Origin: an uncultured Phycisphaerales bacterium
GTDB lineage: Bacteria; Planctomycetota; Phycisphaerae; Sedimentisphaerales; Anaerobacaceae
NCBI GenBank assembly: GCA_937927975.1
Contig: CALEZT010000175.1
Span: 1-11,619, forward strand
DNA: 11,619 bases
Direction of reading: 5' to 3'
This document shows, in pieces, positions 1-8,300 of this stretch. The position numbers were made by a program, and so were the translations under genes. Position 1 is the stretch's first letter, and every line of letters starts with the position of its first letter. The notes beneath the pieces were generated by a model that saw nothing but the letters and a program-made list of their open reading frames with translations, was not told the DNA's origin and searched no databases.

Positions 1-673
1 CGATCGGCGTGTACGTCCACAACACGACCTGTCCATGGAAGTTGACCAGGACATCTTCTGTGTAGTGGTTGTGTTTCCAGTCCCTGTGCCACTGACCCAG
101 GGCACTGCGTTCCCGCACCTCGATCCTGCAGCCCAGTTCCGGGTGCGGCACGGCTGCTTCTGACGAGACGAATGGCTCACTGGCACATTGTTGGTTGTCC
201 ACCATCACCTTCAAGCCGGTGAAGACCGCGTGCCTTTCCACAGTCTCGAAGAGCCATGGCGCATCCTCGAAGACAAGCTCTGTGCCCTGGATGAACTCAT
301 CTGTTGCGTGAACTTCGACAGGCGTGCCGGTCCACCCTTTGCCTGCGATGACAACCGTTTTTGTGCCAGAGCGGATTCGGACCTCTCGCGGCGCCAGGCA
401 GAAGATGCCTACGCCTGCCGGATCTTCCACCTGGTCGAGACTCTCATCCCAGCCGGACCTGCCCAGGTCCAGTAGTGCCGAGAAATCCGCAATGCCCAGG
501 CCATTGTCCCGCACGGCGACTCGGCCGTTCTCATTGATGATGTGTACTTCGGTCGCTCCGGCCCGCCGGGCATTCTGCAGGATCTCGATGATGCGGCCGT
601 CCAGTGTGCCAGTGAACAGCCTTTCGGCCTTCGAAAGCAGCCGTGAGTGCACTTTGGCTCGTATGGTGTCCAT
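1..673 (-). CDS. GHKL-fold ATPase-like protein, C-terminus off the left edge
   Basis: Read on the minus strand, 224 codons are open to the window edge, so the C-terminus is missing. The first 95 residues carry the ATP-binding pattern of the GHKL superfamily (Hsp90, MutL, gyrase B, histidine kinases). Seen: an N-box with E30 and N34 (EILQNARRAGA), a G1 box at 56-60 (DNGLG), and a G2 box at 87-89 (GVG, within EDPAGVGIF). From family knowledge, E30 would be the general base for ATP hydrolysis and N34 would hold Mg2+. The spacing ExxxNxxxA is closer to Hsp90/MutL than to histidine kinases, and no kinase dimerisation helix precedes it. Residues 96-224 contain predicted beta-rich segments (for example VRIRSGTKTVVIAGKGWTG) that I do not recognise. 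No signal peptide or membrane segment is visible, so it is probably cytoplasmic. The start ATG is supported by a strong Shine-Dalgarno. ATPase fold: confident. Biological role: unknown. Confidence 0.85.
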   Translation of the reverse strand, partial: MDTIRAKVHSRLLSKAERLFTGTLDGRIIEILQNARRAGATEVHIINENGRVAVRDNGLGIADFSALLDLGRSGWDESLDQVEDPAGVGIFCLAPREVRIRSGTKTVVIAGKGWTGTPVEVHATDEFIQGTELVFEDAPWLFETVERHAVFTGLKVMVDNQQCASEPFVSSEAAVPHPELGCRIEVRERSALGQWHRDWKHNHYTEDVLVNFHGQVVLWTYTPI

Positions 674-870
674 GGGTAATACCTCCAATGGTTGGGTCGT
701 GATGGCGGCCCGCAGTTGGTCTGCGCGCCATCGTGTTTGGTTTCTGAGGCTCTCGGGGATGGTCCGGGCCTCTGACGATATGAACAACATGCATGGCCGA
801 TGTGCCCGGGCATGCCAGAGAAAAGGGGGATATGGAAGGGGAGGCGTGGCGGAGAAGAAGGCGTGGACCC
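674..870 (-). other. Spacer between the small gene and the GHKL gene
   Basis: These 197 bp separate the two leftward genes. The minus strand has short open frames here, but they run into the GHKL gene in another frame with no ribosome binding site and no recognisable protein. I see no clear terminator (no long GC stem followed by a T-run on the minus strand) and no consensus promoter. Co-transcription of the two genes is therefore possible but not shown. Confidence 0.4.
681..686 (-). promoter_or_regulatory. Shine-Dalgarno of the GHKL gene
   Basis: On the minus strand this reads GGAGGT, followed by about 7-8 nt and then the ATG at 673-671. It is the best ribosome binding site in the window. 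It favours this ATG over the in-frame TTG at 688-686, which would overlap the site itself. Confidence 0.75.
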
Positions 871-1140
871 CTACTGAGAATTGGGAGAGGGACTTTCGGA
901 TGATTCGGGCTCTTTGTGCTGAGTCAGGTACTCAAAGGCTTTCTGAAGGGCCAGGATCGCCTTGGGAATGTCGTTGAGGCTCAGGCTGTTGGTGCCGTTC
1001 CACTTGCCGGTTTTATCCTTGTAGCGGACTTCCAGGATGACCTTCGGCAGGGGGACCATCTTGCCGCCCTGGGCCACCATGTTTCGAAAAACACAGGCCC
1101 TGACGGCGCCTACTTTGAAGGAGATTTCGGGTTTTGACAT
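871..1140 (-). CDS. Small conserved-looking protein of 89 residues, function unknown
   Basis: Complete reading frame, ATG to TAG, on the minus strand. The layout is a short basic start (MSKPEISFKVGAVRACVFRN), a glycine/lysine turn, a second strand pair (KVILEVRYKDKTGKWNGT), then SLSLNDIPKAILALQKAFEYL as a likely amphipathic helix, and a disordered Ser/Pro/Glu tail from about residue 74. From memory, this pattern (short strand with GA(V/I)xA, then RxYKDKxGxW, then NDxPKAxxxLxKAYEYL) recurs in small hypothetical proteins of many bacteria and archaea. The strands-then-helix order recalls PC4-like single-strand nucleic-acid binders, but that is an inference from layout only. A weak AGGA lies about 11-14 nt before the ATG. 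It reads towards the GHKL gene with a 197-bp gap. The segment upstream holds two inverted repeats that could be an operator. It is unlikely to be a shadow frame because its sequence has a coherent strand/helix/tail organisation. Confidence 0.75.
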   Translation of the reverse strand: MSKPEISFKVGAVRACVFRNMVAQGGKMVPLPKVILEVRYKDKTGKWNGTNSLSLNDIPKAILALQKAFEYLTQHKEPESSESPSPNSQ

Positions 1141-1159
1141 GTTCCGGGTGTTCCTGATC

Positions 1160-1191
1160 GATTGGATGGAACCAATCTGTACGATCGTACA
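1160..1191. promoter_or_regulatory. Two adjacent inverted repeats upstream of the leftward gene pair (operator candidate)
   Basis: GATTGG (1160-1165) and CCAATC (1172-1177) form an inverted repeat around a 6-nt centre. Immediately next to it, TGTACGATCGTACA (1178-1191) is a perfect 14-bp palindrome. Both lie 20-51 bp before the start codon of the 89-residue gene, where a repressor or activator dimer would act. I could not find a convincing -35/-10 pair for the minus strand, so the promoter itself is not called. Confidence 0.4.
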
Positions 1192-1213
1192 AGATGGTGC
1201 GAGTTCTTAAACC

Positions 1214-1231
1214 TTTCGGCTGATGCCGGAA
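1214..1231. repeat. Hairpin type A, copy 1
   Basis: TTTCGGC-TGAT-GCCGGAA forms a stem of about 7 pairs with a TGAT loop (one T:G wobble). The core CGGCTGATGCCGGAAAAC matches CGGCTGACGCCGGAAGGC near 1865-1882 at 15 of 18 positions, so it is a dispersed repeat and not a unique hairpin. GGCTNACGCC-centred palindromes are, as far as I recall, common between planctomycete genes. Confidence 0.45.
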
Positions 1232-1248
1232 AACCTCCAGGCCGAGAG

Positions 1249-1269
1249 AGGTCGCCCAGGGAGCGACCT
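1249..1269. repeat. Hairpin type B, copy 1
   Basis: AGGTCGC (1249-1255), a 7-nt loop, then GCGACCT (1263-1269), a perfect 7-bp stem. The right half with flank, AGCGACCTTC (1262-1271), recurs exactly at 1719-1728 in a second AGGTCG...CGACCT hairpin. A repeated hairpin of this kind suggests a REP-like or intergenic repeat element. Confidence 0.45.
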
Positions 1270-1435
1270 TCTAGGGGAAGCGATCCGCCAGGCAGACCCT
1301 CTACGAGGCCGCGGTGTGGTAACCGGCGTCAGCACAAGACCTCGACGAGGTGTGTGTCCTCCGCAGAGGGGGAAGGGACATGAAAGTTGCCGCCGCAGGG
1401 CCACGGTGAAAAGGGGAATGAAGATGGAGGCTCAT

Positions 1436-1452
1436 CGCCGGCTTGTTCGGCG
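1436..1452. repeat. Short inverted repeat
   Basis: CGCCG and CGGCG flank a 7-nt loop (GCTTGTT). Only five pairs and no T-run follow, so it is a weak candidate for any role. Confidence 0.25.
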
Positions 1453-1476
1453 GGGAACATGACCTTGAGGTACCAG

Positions 1477-1496
1477 GGTATTTCGGGATATTTCAC
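1477..1496. repeat. GGTATTTC direct repeat, copy 1
   Basis: The sequence GGTATTTCGGGATATTTCAC is two ~10-nt units of (G)GTATTTC-type. A second pair of the same units, GGTATTTCAGGTATTTCGGG, occurs at 1645-1664. I do not know the element. Confidence 0.35.
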
Positions 1497-1623
1497 GGTC
1501 TTCCAGGCGGAGGAATCAGAATCTGCAACTCCTGATATTCAAAATAGACCTGCGGGGGGACGACACGATCGAACGGAGGAGATGGGGTGAGAGAAGAAGG
1601 GGGGCTGATATGGCTCTGGCTAT

Positions 1624-1664
1624 GGACAGTCCCTTTCCCGATGGGGTATTTCAGGTATTTCGGG
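1624..1664. repeat. REP-like GGACAGTCC plus GGTATTTC repeat, copy 2
   Basis: GGACAGTCC (1624-1632, a palindrome around its centre base) followed by CTTTCCCG resembles the GGACAGTCCC-type cores I remember from REP sequences mobilised by Y1 REP-associated transposases. No such transposase lies in the window. The GGTATTTC units at 1645-1664 follow directly, and a short direct repeat of ACGGGCC occurs at 1669-1675 and 1679-1685. The REP assignment is tentative. Confidence 0.25.
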
Positions 1665-1701
1665 TCTTACGGGCCGGAACGGGCCAAGATAAAGGGCAAT
1701 G

Positions 1702-1728
1702 AGGTCGGGGGCTTCTGAAGCGACCTTC
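1702..1728. repeat. Hairpin type B, copy 2
   Basis: AGGTC, a GGGG bulge, then GCTTC-T-GAAGC and GACCT, giving a 10-pair stem interrupted by the bulge. It shares AGCGACCTTC exactly with copy 1 near 1262. Hairpin types A and B thus each occur twice in 700 bp but in opposite order (A-B on the left, B-A on the right). Confidence 0.45.
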
Positions 1729-1818
1729 CTGTTTCCGGTCTGTGCCTGTCGTGATCTAAGCGGCTGCCGGGGTGGAAGACGGCTCCATGAGTTGGACATC
1801 TATTCCTTCAGTAGATAC

Positions 1819-1886
1819 AAGGCTTTGGAGTTTATAAGCCTTTCGGTCCCGCTGACCGCTCTGGCGGCTGACGCCGGAAGGCTTTT
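1819..1886 (+). terminator. Terminator-like hairpin (type A, copy 2) with a competing upstream pairing partner
   Basis: AAGCCTTTCGG (1836-1846) pairs with CCGGAAGGCTT (1874-1884) over 11 positions with one T:G wobble, around an inner CCGC-TCTG-GCGG hairpin. The stem's own 3' end runs into TTTTAT, as in an intrinsic terminator on the plus strand, although the T-run is short. Upstream, AAGGCTT (1819-1825) can also pair with AAGCCTT (1836-1842) over 7 bp with a 10-nt loop, so the middle segment has two mutually exclusive partners. That is the geometry of an attenuator. It is also a copy of the intergenic hairpin at 1214-1231, so a passive repeat element is an equally good reading. Confidence 0.4.
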
Positions 1887-1910
1887 ATAGTCGGGTGATT
1901 TCACATTTGC

Positions 1911-2108
1911 ATGGAGACGATTCCACCGGCGGAGCCGGTTTGCATACCGCAGAGCCCTTACCGAAGACGCCGACGCGTGAAGCGCTACGACCGCTTCGGC
2001 GAGGTGATCCGCTATCTGACGGCTGACGAGCTGCAGCAGATAGCGAGAGCTCTATGGCTGTGTCCTCTTTTCGATTTTGACGGCGGGATTTCCCGAGTCC
2101 TCGCGTAG
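1911..2108 (+). CDS. Possible small protein or recombinase-like remnant, 65 residues
   Basis: The frame opens with ATG and ends with TAG. Residues about 16-44 look genuinely coding: an Arg-rich stretch (YRRRRRVKRYDRFGEVI) followed by RYLTADELQQIARALW, with codons rich in third-position G/C. The phrase YLTxDELQQ recalls the start of the catalytic domain region in tyrosine recombinases, but nothing of the R...HxxR...Y catalytic set is present. After residue 45 the translation (LCPLFDFDGGISRVLA) no longer looks like a protein core, which would fit a decayed fragment. There is no Shine-Dalgarno before the ATG, and a hairpin (ACCGGC-GGA-GCCGGT, 1925-1939) lies inside the first codons. Function is not claimed; it may be non-coding. 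Confidence 0.3.
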   Translation: METIPPAEPVCIPQSPYRRRRRVKRYDRFGEVIRYLTADELQQIARALWLCPLFDFDGGISRVLA

Positions 2109-2219
2109 TGAAGTAAACGGCGATCATGCATCCGGGATCAGGACTACCGGGGATGTTCGCCGGGACCCGATGACGTGCCGGGAAACCGGGAAACTACGAT
2201 GGCCGAGGTAAGCCGAAAA

Positions 2220-2237
2220 ATACGTAGTTGTACGTAT
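2220..2237. promoter_or_regulatory. Perfect 7-bp inverted repeat, operator candidate for the giant gene
   Basis: ATACGTA-GTTG-TACGTAT is a perfect inverted repeat with a 4-nt centre, 132 bp before the start codon of the giant gene. Each arm itself contains the palindrome TACGTA. The TACG/CGTA words are shared with the palindrome at 1178-1191 upstream of the leftward genes, which may mean a related binding protein or may be chance. Confidence 0.35.
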
Positions 2238-2359
2238 AGACATTCTTCTCGTGTCCCTGTAGAATCACACCGTCTTTCGGGTCGGTGGTATCCAGCAGTG
2301 AGTCTTGGTCAGCAGGTTAATGAAGGGCTGTGAACAGCAGCGATTCAGACGCCTGCGGC

Positions 2360-2365
2360 GGGGAG
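2360..2365 (+). promoter_or_regulatory. Shine-Dalgarno of the giant gene
   Basis: GGGGAG lies 4 nt before ATG 2370, close but usable. An in-frame TGA at 2331-2333 with no ATG, GTG or TTG codon between it and 2370 fixes this start. Confidence 0.6.
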
Positions 2366-2369
2366 AACG

Positions 2370-5300
2370 ATGGGTATCCGGAAGTGGTTGGGGCTGAAGA
2401 GCAATGGGGACGGCGGGGGCGTCGCGCCTGTGCCCCAGCTCGAACAGCTTGAACCACGGCTATTGCTCAGCTCTGACCCGGTTGGCCTTGAAATTCTCTC
2501 TCCCACTGTGGGTTCTCTCGTCGACGCCGTCATATCTGTGGATCTCTCCCCTGATGCTTCCAAGGCTGATGAACGCGACGACACGTCTGTCCTCAGTCTG
2601 TTTGCGTCAGATGAGAGCTTTTCTGATGAGGACGCGGCGGACGAGGAAGCGATCTATGCGTTGTCCCGGTGTTCCGCCCAGACCGAGGCTGTTTGTCTGG
2701 TGCCTTTGGAAACCTCTACGCAGCCGGTTTTGCCTCAGGAAGGACTCGAAAGTTCAACCCCCACCGTCTCGGCTGGGGAGCAATCTTCGATTGCAGAGCA
2801 GCTCGTTGAGACCCTTCGGTCGGCGAATGGTCCTCCTGTCCCCCCCATTGGTCAGATCTTGGCCTTTCAGGCATCCGCGGACCAGAACGATCTTACGTTG
2901 CGGTTCGCGAGTGGGAACACCCCACAAGTCGAGTTGTGGGATAATTCCACAGATACGATCCTGGCGAGTTGTGCCGCGACGGATGTCTGTACCATTGAGA
3001 TCATCGGTTCAGATGAAGCGGACGACACCCTCACGGTTGATCTAAGCTCGGCTGAATCAACAGTTTGTGACATCCATTACTGGGGGGGTAACGGAGGCTA
3101 CGATAGCCTTGTCGTGCAGGGTACAGAATCGTTTTCAGCACAGTACGAGGCCATGGGTTCTGACTCTGGTGTCATCCAGCTCACCAGTCCTTCCTCTACG
3201 GTCAACATAGCATTCACAGGCCTTGAGCCCGTTGACGTCCACGATCTGGCGAGCTACACGTTCACCACGGGGGCAGGGGCCGACATCATCACCATCGACA
3301 GCCCCGAGCCGGGGAAGAACCGGATCTCGGGGACTACCGGCGGCATCCCCTTCGAGTCCGTCACGTTCTGGAACGTCGCCAGTTTCACCCTGAACACCGG
3401 CGCCGGCATCGATTCCGTTACGATGGACAGCGTCGGTCTTGTGGCAATGGGTCTGTCAACGTTCGCCATCGTTGCCGGTGATGGCGATGACGTCGTCCAC
3501 GTCGTTCCTTCGGCCACCGTGCCGATCAGCGTCGATGGAGGGGCAGGCTGGGATGAACTGGTCATGGGGCCCCAGGGCTCGGCGGTAACACTTGGAACGG
3601 ACAGGATCGTGGCCTCTGGAAAGCAGGTAGTGAGTTATGCCCGTACCGAGGAGATCACGATCAACGAAGAAGCGGTCGTCTTAGCCAATACGACATTCAA
3701 TGCCCGGCGTTACAACCTCGGCAACTTCACCGTCCGGAACAACTCAACTCTTACCCTCAGTTCAGATGTATCGATGGTCGGATTCCAGGGTGTTGAGATC
3801 GTCGCCGAGAATTTGACCATTGAGATCGGCTCATCCGTCTCCGCGACGGGCAAGGGCTATGGTCGGGGTAGTGGTCCTGGCGCCGGTCAGATGGTGATTG
3901 TTGAGGTCTTCTATCAGCGTGGAACCGGTGGTGGGTATGGTGGAGTAGGTGGGACTGCTTTCCATAGCGTGCCCAGTGGTGGCAGTTATGGTTCAGTGAC
4001 CTCTCCGGTGGATCTGGGCAGCGGGGGCGGGGACTCTCAGTCTGGAGGGGCGGGCGGTGGTGCGATTCACCTGGAGGTTGGCGGGACGCTGCGGGTGGAT
4101 GGGAGCATTGTGGCAAATGGTGAGTCGCCAAAGTACTTCGGGGGAGGATCCGGTGGGAGTATCTATCTTGTGGCCGGTGCATTAGCGGGATCCGGGGTGA
4201 TCTCGGCGGATGGAGGAAGTAGCTATGAAGGTGGCGGCGGTGGCGGTGGTCGGATTGCCGTGTATTATGGCGTGAGCAGTTACACCGGGGCGATGTGGGC
4301 CCGTGGAGGTGCGGGTCAGCTTAGCTGGATGAACGCCACCGGTGGGGCCGGGACGATCTACGTGAAGTCGGCGTCTGAGGCTCATGGGCGGTTGCGAGTA
4401 GACAATGGGGGCATAGCAGCGGGGAGTACACCGCTTGTCGAGAGCTTGACGCTGGACGAGTTGACAGTGACTGGGCAGGCGAATGTGTCGGTTACCACAG
4501 GGATCTCCATAGATGCATCCGCCTTGAATCTGAGCACGTCGGGTCGGTTGACGAATCGGGGGACGGTAACGGTCGGGGCGCTGACTTCTGGCGATGGGAC
4601 GATCACGAACTCGGGGACGTTGCGTTGGGTGACGGCTCGTATCCAATCTGGTACGACGGTCCTGTCGAATACGGGAATACTCATCTCGCCGGTCCTGGAG
4701 GTTTACTCGGGTGGTGTACTGACGCATCCGGCAGGCGGTCCAGTCCTGAATCTGGTGGTGCCGGGTAATGTGACGATCTATGCGGGGGGGAAGATTGATG
4801 TCTCCGGGAAGGGTTATGGTCGGGGTAGTGGTCCTGGCGCCGGTCAGATGGTGATTGTTGAGGTCTTCTATCAGCGTGGAACCGGTGGTGGGTATGGTGG
4901 AGTAGGTGGGACTGCTTTCCATAGCGTGCCCAGTGGTGGCAGTTATGGTTCAGTGACCTCTCCGGTGGATCTGGGCAGCGGGGGCGGGGACTCTCAGTCT
5001 GGAGGGGCGGGCGGTGGTGCGATTCACCTGGAGGTTGGCGGGACGCTGCGGGTGGATGGGAGCATTGTGGCAAATGGTGAGTCGCCAAAGTACTTCGGGG
5101 GAGGATCCGGTGGGAGTATCTATCTTGTGGCCGGTGCATTAGCGGGATCCGGGGTGATCTCGGCGGATGGAGGAAGTAGCTATGAAGGTGGCGGCGGTGG
5201 CGGTGGTCGAATTGCCGTGTATTATGGCGTGAGCAGTTATACGGGGACGATGCGGGCGCGTGGGGGTACTGGTCAGCTCAGTTGGATGAATGCAACCGGG

Positions 5301-8300
5301 GGGACCGGGACGATCTACGTGATGGGGCAAGATTCCCCACCCGTCGTTGTGACAGCGAGCCCCCAAGGTTATCGAGGCTACGGAGCCGATCCGGTTGACT
5401 ATGTGGATGTGGTTTTCAGCCATCCTATTGATCCGGCTACATTCACGTTTGATGACGTTTCGCTCTTTGGCAGCCGAGTGGGGCCAATCGAGATCACGGG
5501 GATTGCCCTTGTGGGGCAGAGCGGACCCACACACATGGAAACGTGGCGGATCTCCTTTGCTCCACAGGATGAGGAGGGAGTCTACACGCTTCGACTTGGC
5601 CCGGACATCGCCAACCTCCATGGGAACCTCCTGGATCAGGATTTGGACGGCCAGCCAGGAGAGGTGGAGGAAGATGTCTTCGTACATGCTTGGACGAATG
5701 ATTACACCGGGCCCAGGATCAATCTCCATTGGCCGAAGACCGGCGTCACGGGCCATGCAAGCTATGTCGATGTGTACTTCAGCGAGCCAATCACTCAAAT
5801 TGCTGGCGTGGACATGACGTTCGTGACGGGCGACGTGACGATCACACGGCCGGGAGGCGCGACCTTCCATCCGACCAGCATTCAGAAGATCAGTGATGGC
5901 CCAGCCGCGAACGGCTACAGGATTACGTTCGCTGCCTTGGATACGGCCGGGATCTACACTCTCACTATCGGCCCGGACATCAGAGATCTGGCCGGAAATC
6001 GCATGGACCAGAATGGCAACGGGGTTCTGGGAGAGCCGGGCGATGTGTATTCCGGTTCCATGAACATCCAGTCACCCGACCTGACTCCACGGAACAATGT
6101 ACAGGTCGCAGGTGCTCCCGTAGCGGGGAAAGCTGTCACCGTTACGTACACGGTTGATAACGTAGGAGTCCAGGCGGCCCTGGGATCATGGGTTGACTCG
6201 CTGTTTATCTCCAGCGACACCAATTGGGACATCGGCGCCCCCCTCCTTGCTCGTGTGACCCACACAGGCGACGTTCCTGCCGGGTCGTCCTATACGGAGA
6301 CCGTAACTGCTCTTTGGCCAGGCGTTTTGCCGGGGCAATACCATGTCATTGTCCGGGTGGACAGTCAGACGCGGACGCCGGAATCCAACGAAGCGAACAA
6401 CGTCGCCACGTCTCCCGGCACCTGGACATCAGATGTGGAGGAGTTTCTGCTGACCGAAACCCCTGAACTCACACTGGTTTCGGGGCAATCCAGCTACTAC
6501 AAACTGAAGGTCCCGGCCGGCAAGACGCTCCGGCTCAACCTGACCAGTGGCCACTCAGGGGCGGCCAACCAGTTGTACGTGAGCTATGGCGCTATTCCTA
6601 CGCCGTCGGTCAGTCACCATGCCTCAGCAGGCAGTCAGCCCAACCAGCAGCTTCAGTTCTTTGCCCCCAAGGAAGGGTACTACTATCTGCTGGTCCGCTG
6701 TTCTTCCGTTAGCCAGCCTGTTGTGCCTAACCAGTGTCGGCTGACAGCAAGTCTGCCTGACTTCTCTATCCATAGCCTGAGTGTCAGATCTGGTAGCAAC
6801 AAGGGCTCGGTCACCACCGTCATCCGTGGCGCGGAACTGACACCCGATGTCATCGTACGGCTGGTCGATGCCGAAAGCAGTATCCCGGCGGCAAAGGTCT
6901 GGTGGAAAGACAGCACAGAGATCTGGGCGACATTCGACCTGACGGTTGTGCCATCGCCCCCTGAGGTTGAACCGGATGATCCGCCCTTCTCTCGCGTGTT
7001 CGATGTGGAGGTGGTGACCGAGGCTGCCAGGGCTTCCCTGAAGAGCGGCTTTACGGTCACTGATAGTCCTGTAGGTAAGCTTCATTTGACCGTGGATTCG
7101 CGCTCGTTCGCTCTTGCGAACAGCGTACAATCAGTGACCGTGTACTACAGCAATTCTGGCCAAACCGATATAGAGGCGCCCTTGCTGCTCCTGCAGGCCA
7201 GTGTACCAGTCGAAGTGTCGCGGACAAACATGGCAGTTGGCTCCTTTGGTCTGAGTAGAGGATCGACCGTAAGCGTTAGCGTGCCAAACACCGTGGTGAT
7301 GATCCCGATCGCCTCGGCTCCACTCTACCTGGCCCACTGCAGTGCGGGGCCCGCTGGCGTTCTGCCTCCGGGATCTTCCGGCAGCTTCTCGTTCCAGTTC
7401 ATAGTGCCGCGTGAGGACGTACAGTTCAGCATCAGCGAGTTGGACTTGAACTACAAACTCTACTGGGAACTGCCTGTTCCCCCTGCGACATACGGCACGA
7501 GAGTAGTCAGGCCGGATGAGTATTATGAGGCACTTGACGGTACCCTGTACTATGTCAGGGCCAACGGTGAGAAGAATCCGGAATACGAATTTGGCATGCC
7601 CCTTCCGGGTCAAGATGGAGATGGATGGCTCTATGTGGCCGAAGGCTACGTCTCCATGAAAGACAGCAGCAGGCCGCCTTACGTCTCGCCGGAGGCGTGG
7701 CAGGCTTTCTGGGACAATCTGGCGAATGGCATCGGGGGTTCGTGGACGGCTACGTGGCGCGACCTGCAACGGGTGATTACGGAAGATGCGACACACCTGC
7801 GTCTGATGGGCCAGGAGATTACTACCTGGAGCTATGACAATCTGCTCGGGTTCGAGTACAGCCGGGCCAATAACGCGCTTTTGGGGACGGTGCTGGATAC
7901 CGCTCTGGACATCTACGACGAGGCCCCCGGCTTGCCCCTGACCTTTGGCCGGGTCTTCTCCACCACCATCCTGGGCCGCTTCAATAAGGGTGACCTCGGT
8001 TACGGCTGGCGGCATGAATGGGACTTCCGTCTCATGAAGGATACCAACGGCGATGGTCAGCCAATGATCTATGTCCTTGGTCTCACCGGCGTAAGGGTCT
8101 TCACGGAGAAGTCCGACGGTGCCTTCACCGCCTCGCCCGGCGACACCGGGACCTTCACCCGGACGACAACGCATTACATCCTTGAAGAACGCGGCGGTCT
8201 GAAGTATCGATTCGATATCAAGACCCTCATGCTCACCAGTGTCTCCGATGCCAACGGTAATCAGGTCACGCTGACCTATTCCCAAGGCAAGCTGATTCGA

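Larger units (their letters stand above)
1141..1910. other. Non-coding, hairpin-rich intergenic stretch
   Basis: About 770 bp between the leftward pair and the small plus-strand frame. Open frames on both strands are short, lack ribosome binding sites and give low-complexity Arg/Pro/Gly-rich translations, so I call no gene. The stretch contains at least five inverted repeats (1160-1191, 1214-1231, 1249-1269, 1436-1452, 1702-1727), a stacked structure at 1819-1886, and short direct repeats. An imperfect inverted repeat ACCTCG-A-CGAGGT sits at 1339-1351. The density of structure suggests intergenic repeat elements or an unrecognised RNA. I could not match it to tRNA, rRNA, RNase P, tmRNA, group II intron domain V or a riboswitch class that I know. 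Confidence 0.5.
2109..2369 (+). other. Upstream region of the giant gene
   Basis: These 261 bp have no gene that I can support. The left half contains several CCGGG words (for example GCCGGGAAACCGGGAAAC near 2178-2195) without a clear long stem. The inverted repeat listed at 2220-2237 is the clearest regulatory candidate. A short inverted repeat CACCG...CGGTG lies near 2268-2288. I see no sigma-70 consensus pair with correct spacing, so the promoter is presumed to be here but not located. Confidence 0.4.

Noticed and set aside
324..977. Plus-strand frame of 217 codons at the left end
   Set aside because: It runs antisense to the GHKL gene and across the start of the small gene; both of those have recognisable sequence or coherent structure and this one does not.
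1205..1480. Structured RNA (riboswitch, group II intron domain V or similar)
   Set aside because: Several hairpins are present, but none of the consensus cores that I know (c-di-GMP, cobalamin, TPP, SAM, domain V) could be matched, so only the individual repeats are reported.
2404..3045. Plus-strand frame of 213 codons near the start of the giant gene
   Set aside because: It is out of frame with the LEPR-XLL frame; its translation is Arg/Ser/Leu-rich noise, while the other frame continues for 3083 codons with recognisable domains.
3757..5139. Near-identical minus-strand frames (about 140-250 codons) across the two glycine-rich blocks
   Set aside because: They repeat only because the plus-strand DNA is duplicated. 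The translations are His/Pro/Arg-rich antisense of glycine codons, without a start context.
3849..5321. CRISPR-like or tandem short repeat array
   Set aside because: The repetition is two long in-frame copies of a protein block separated by a unique coding spacer, not short repeats with regular spacers.
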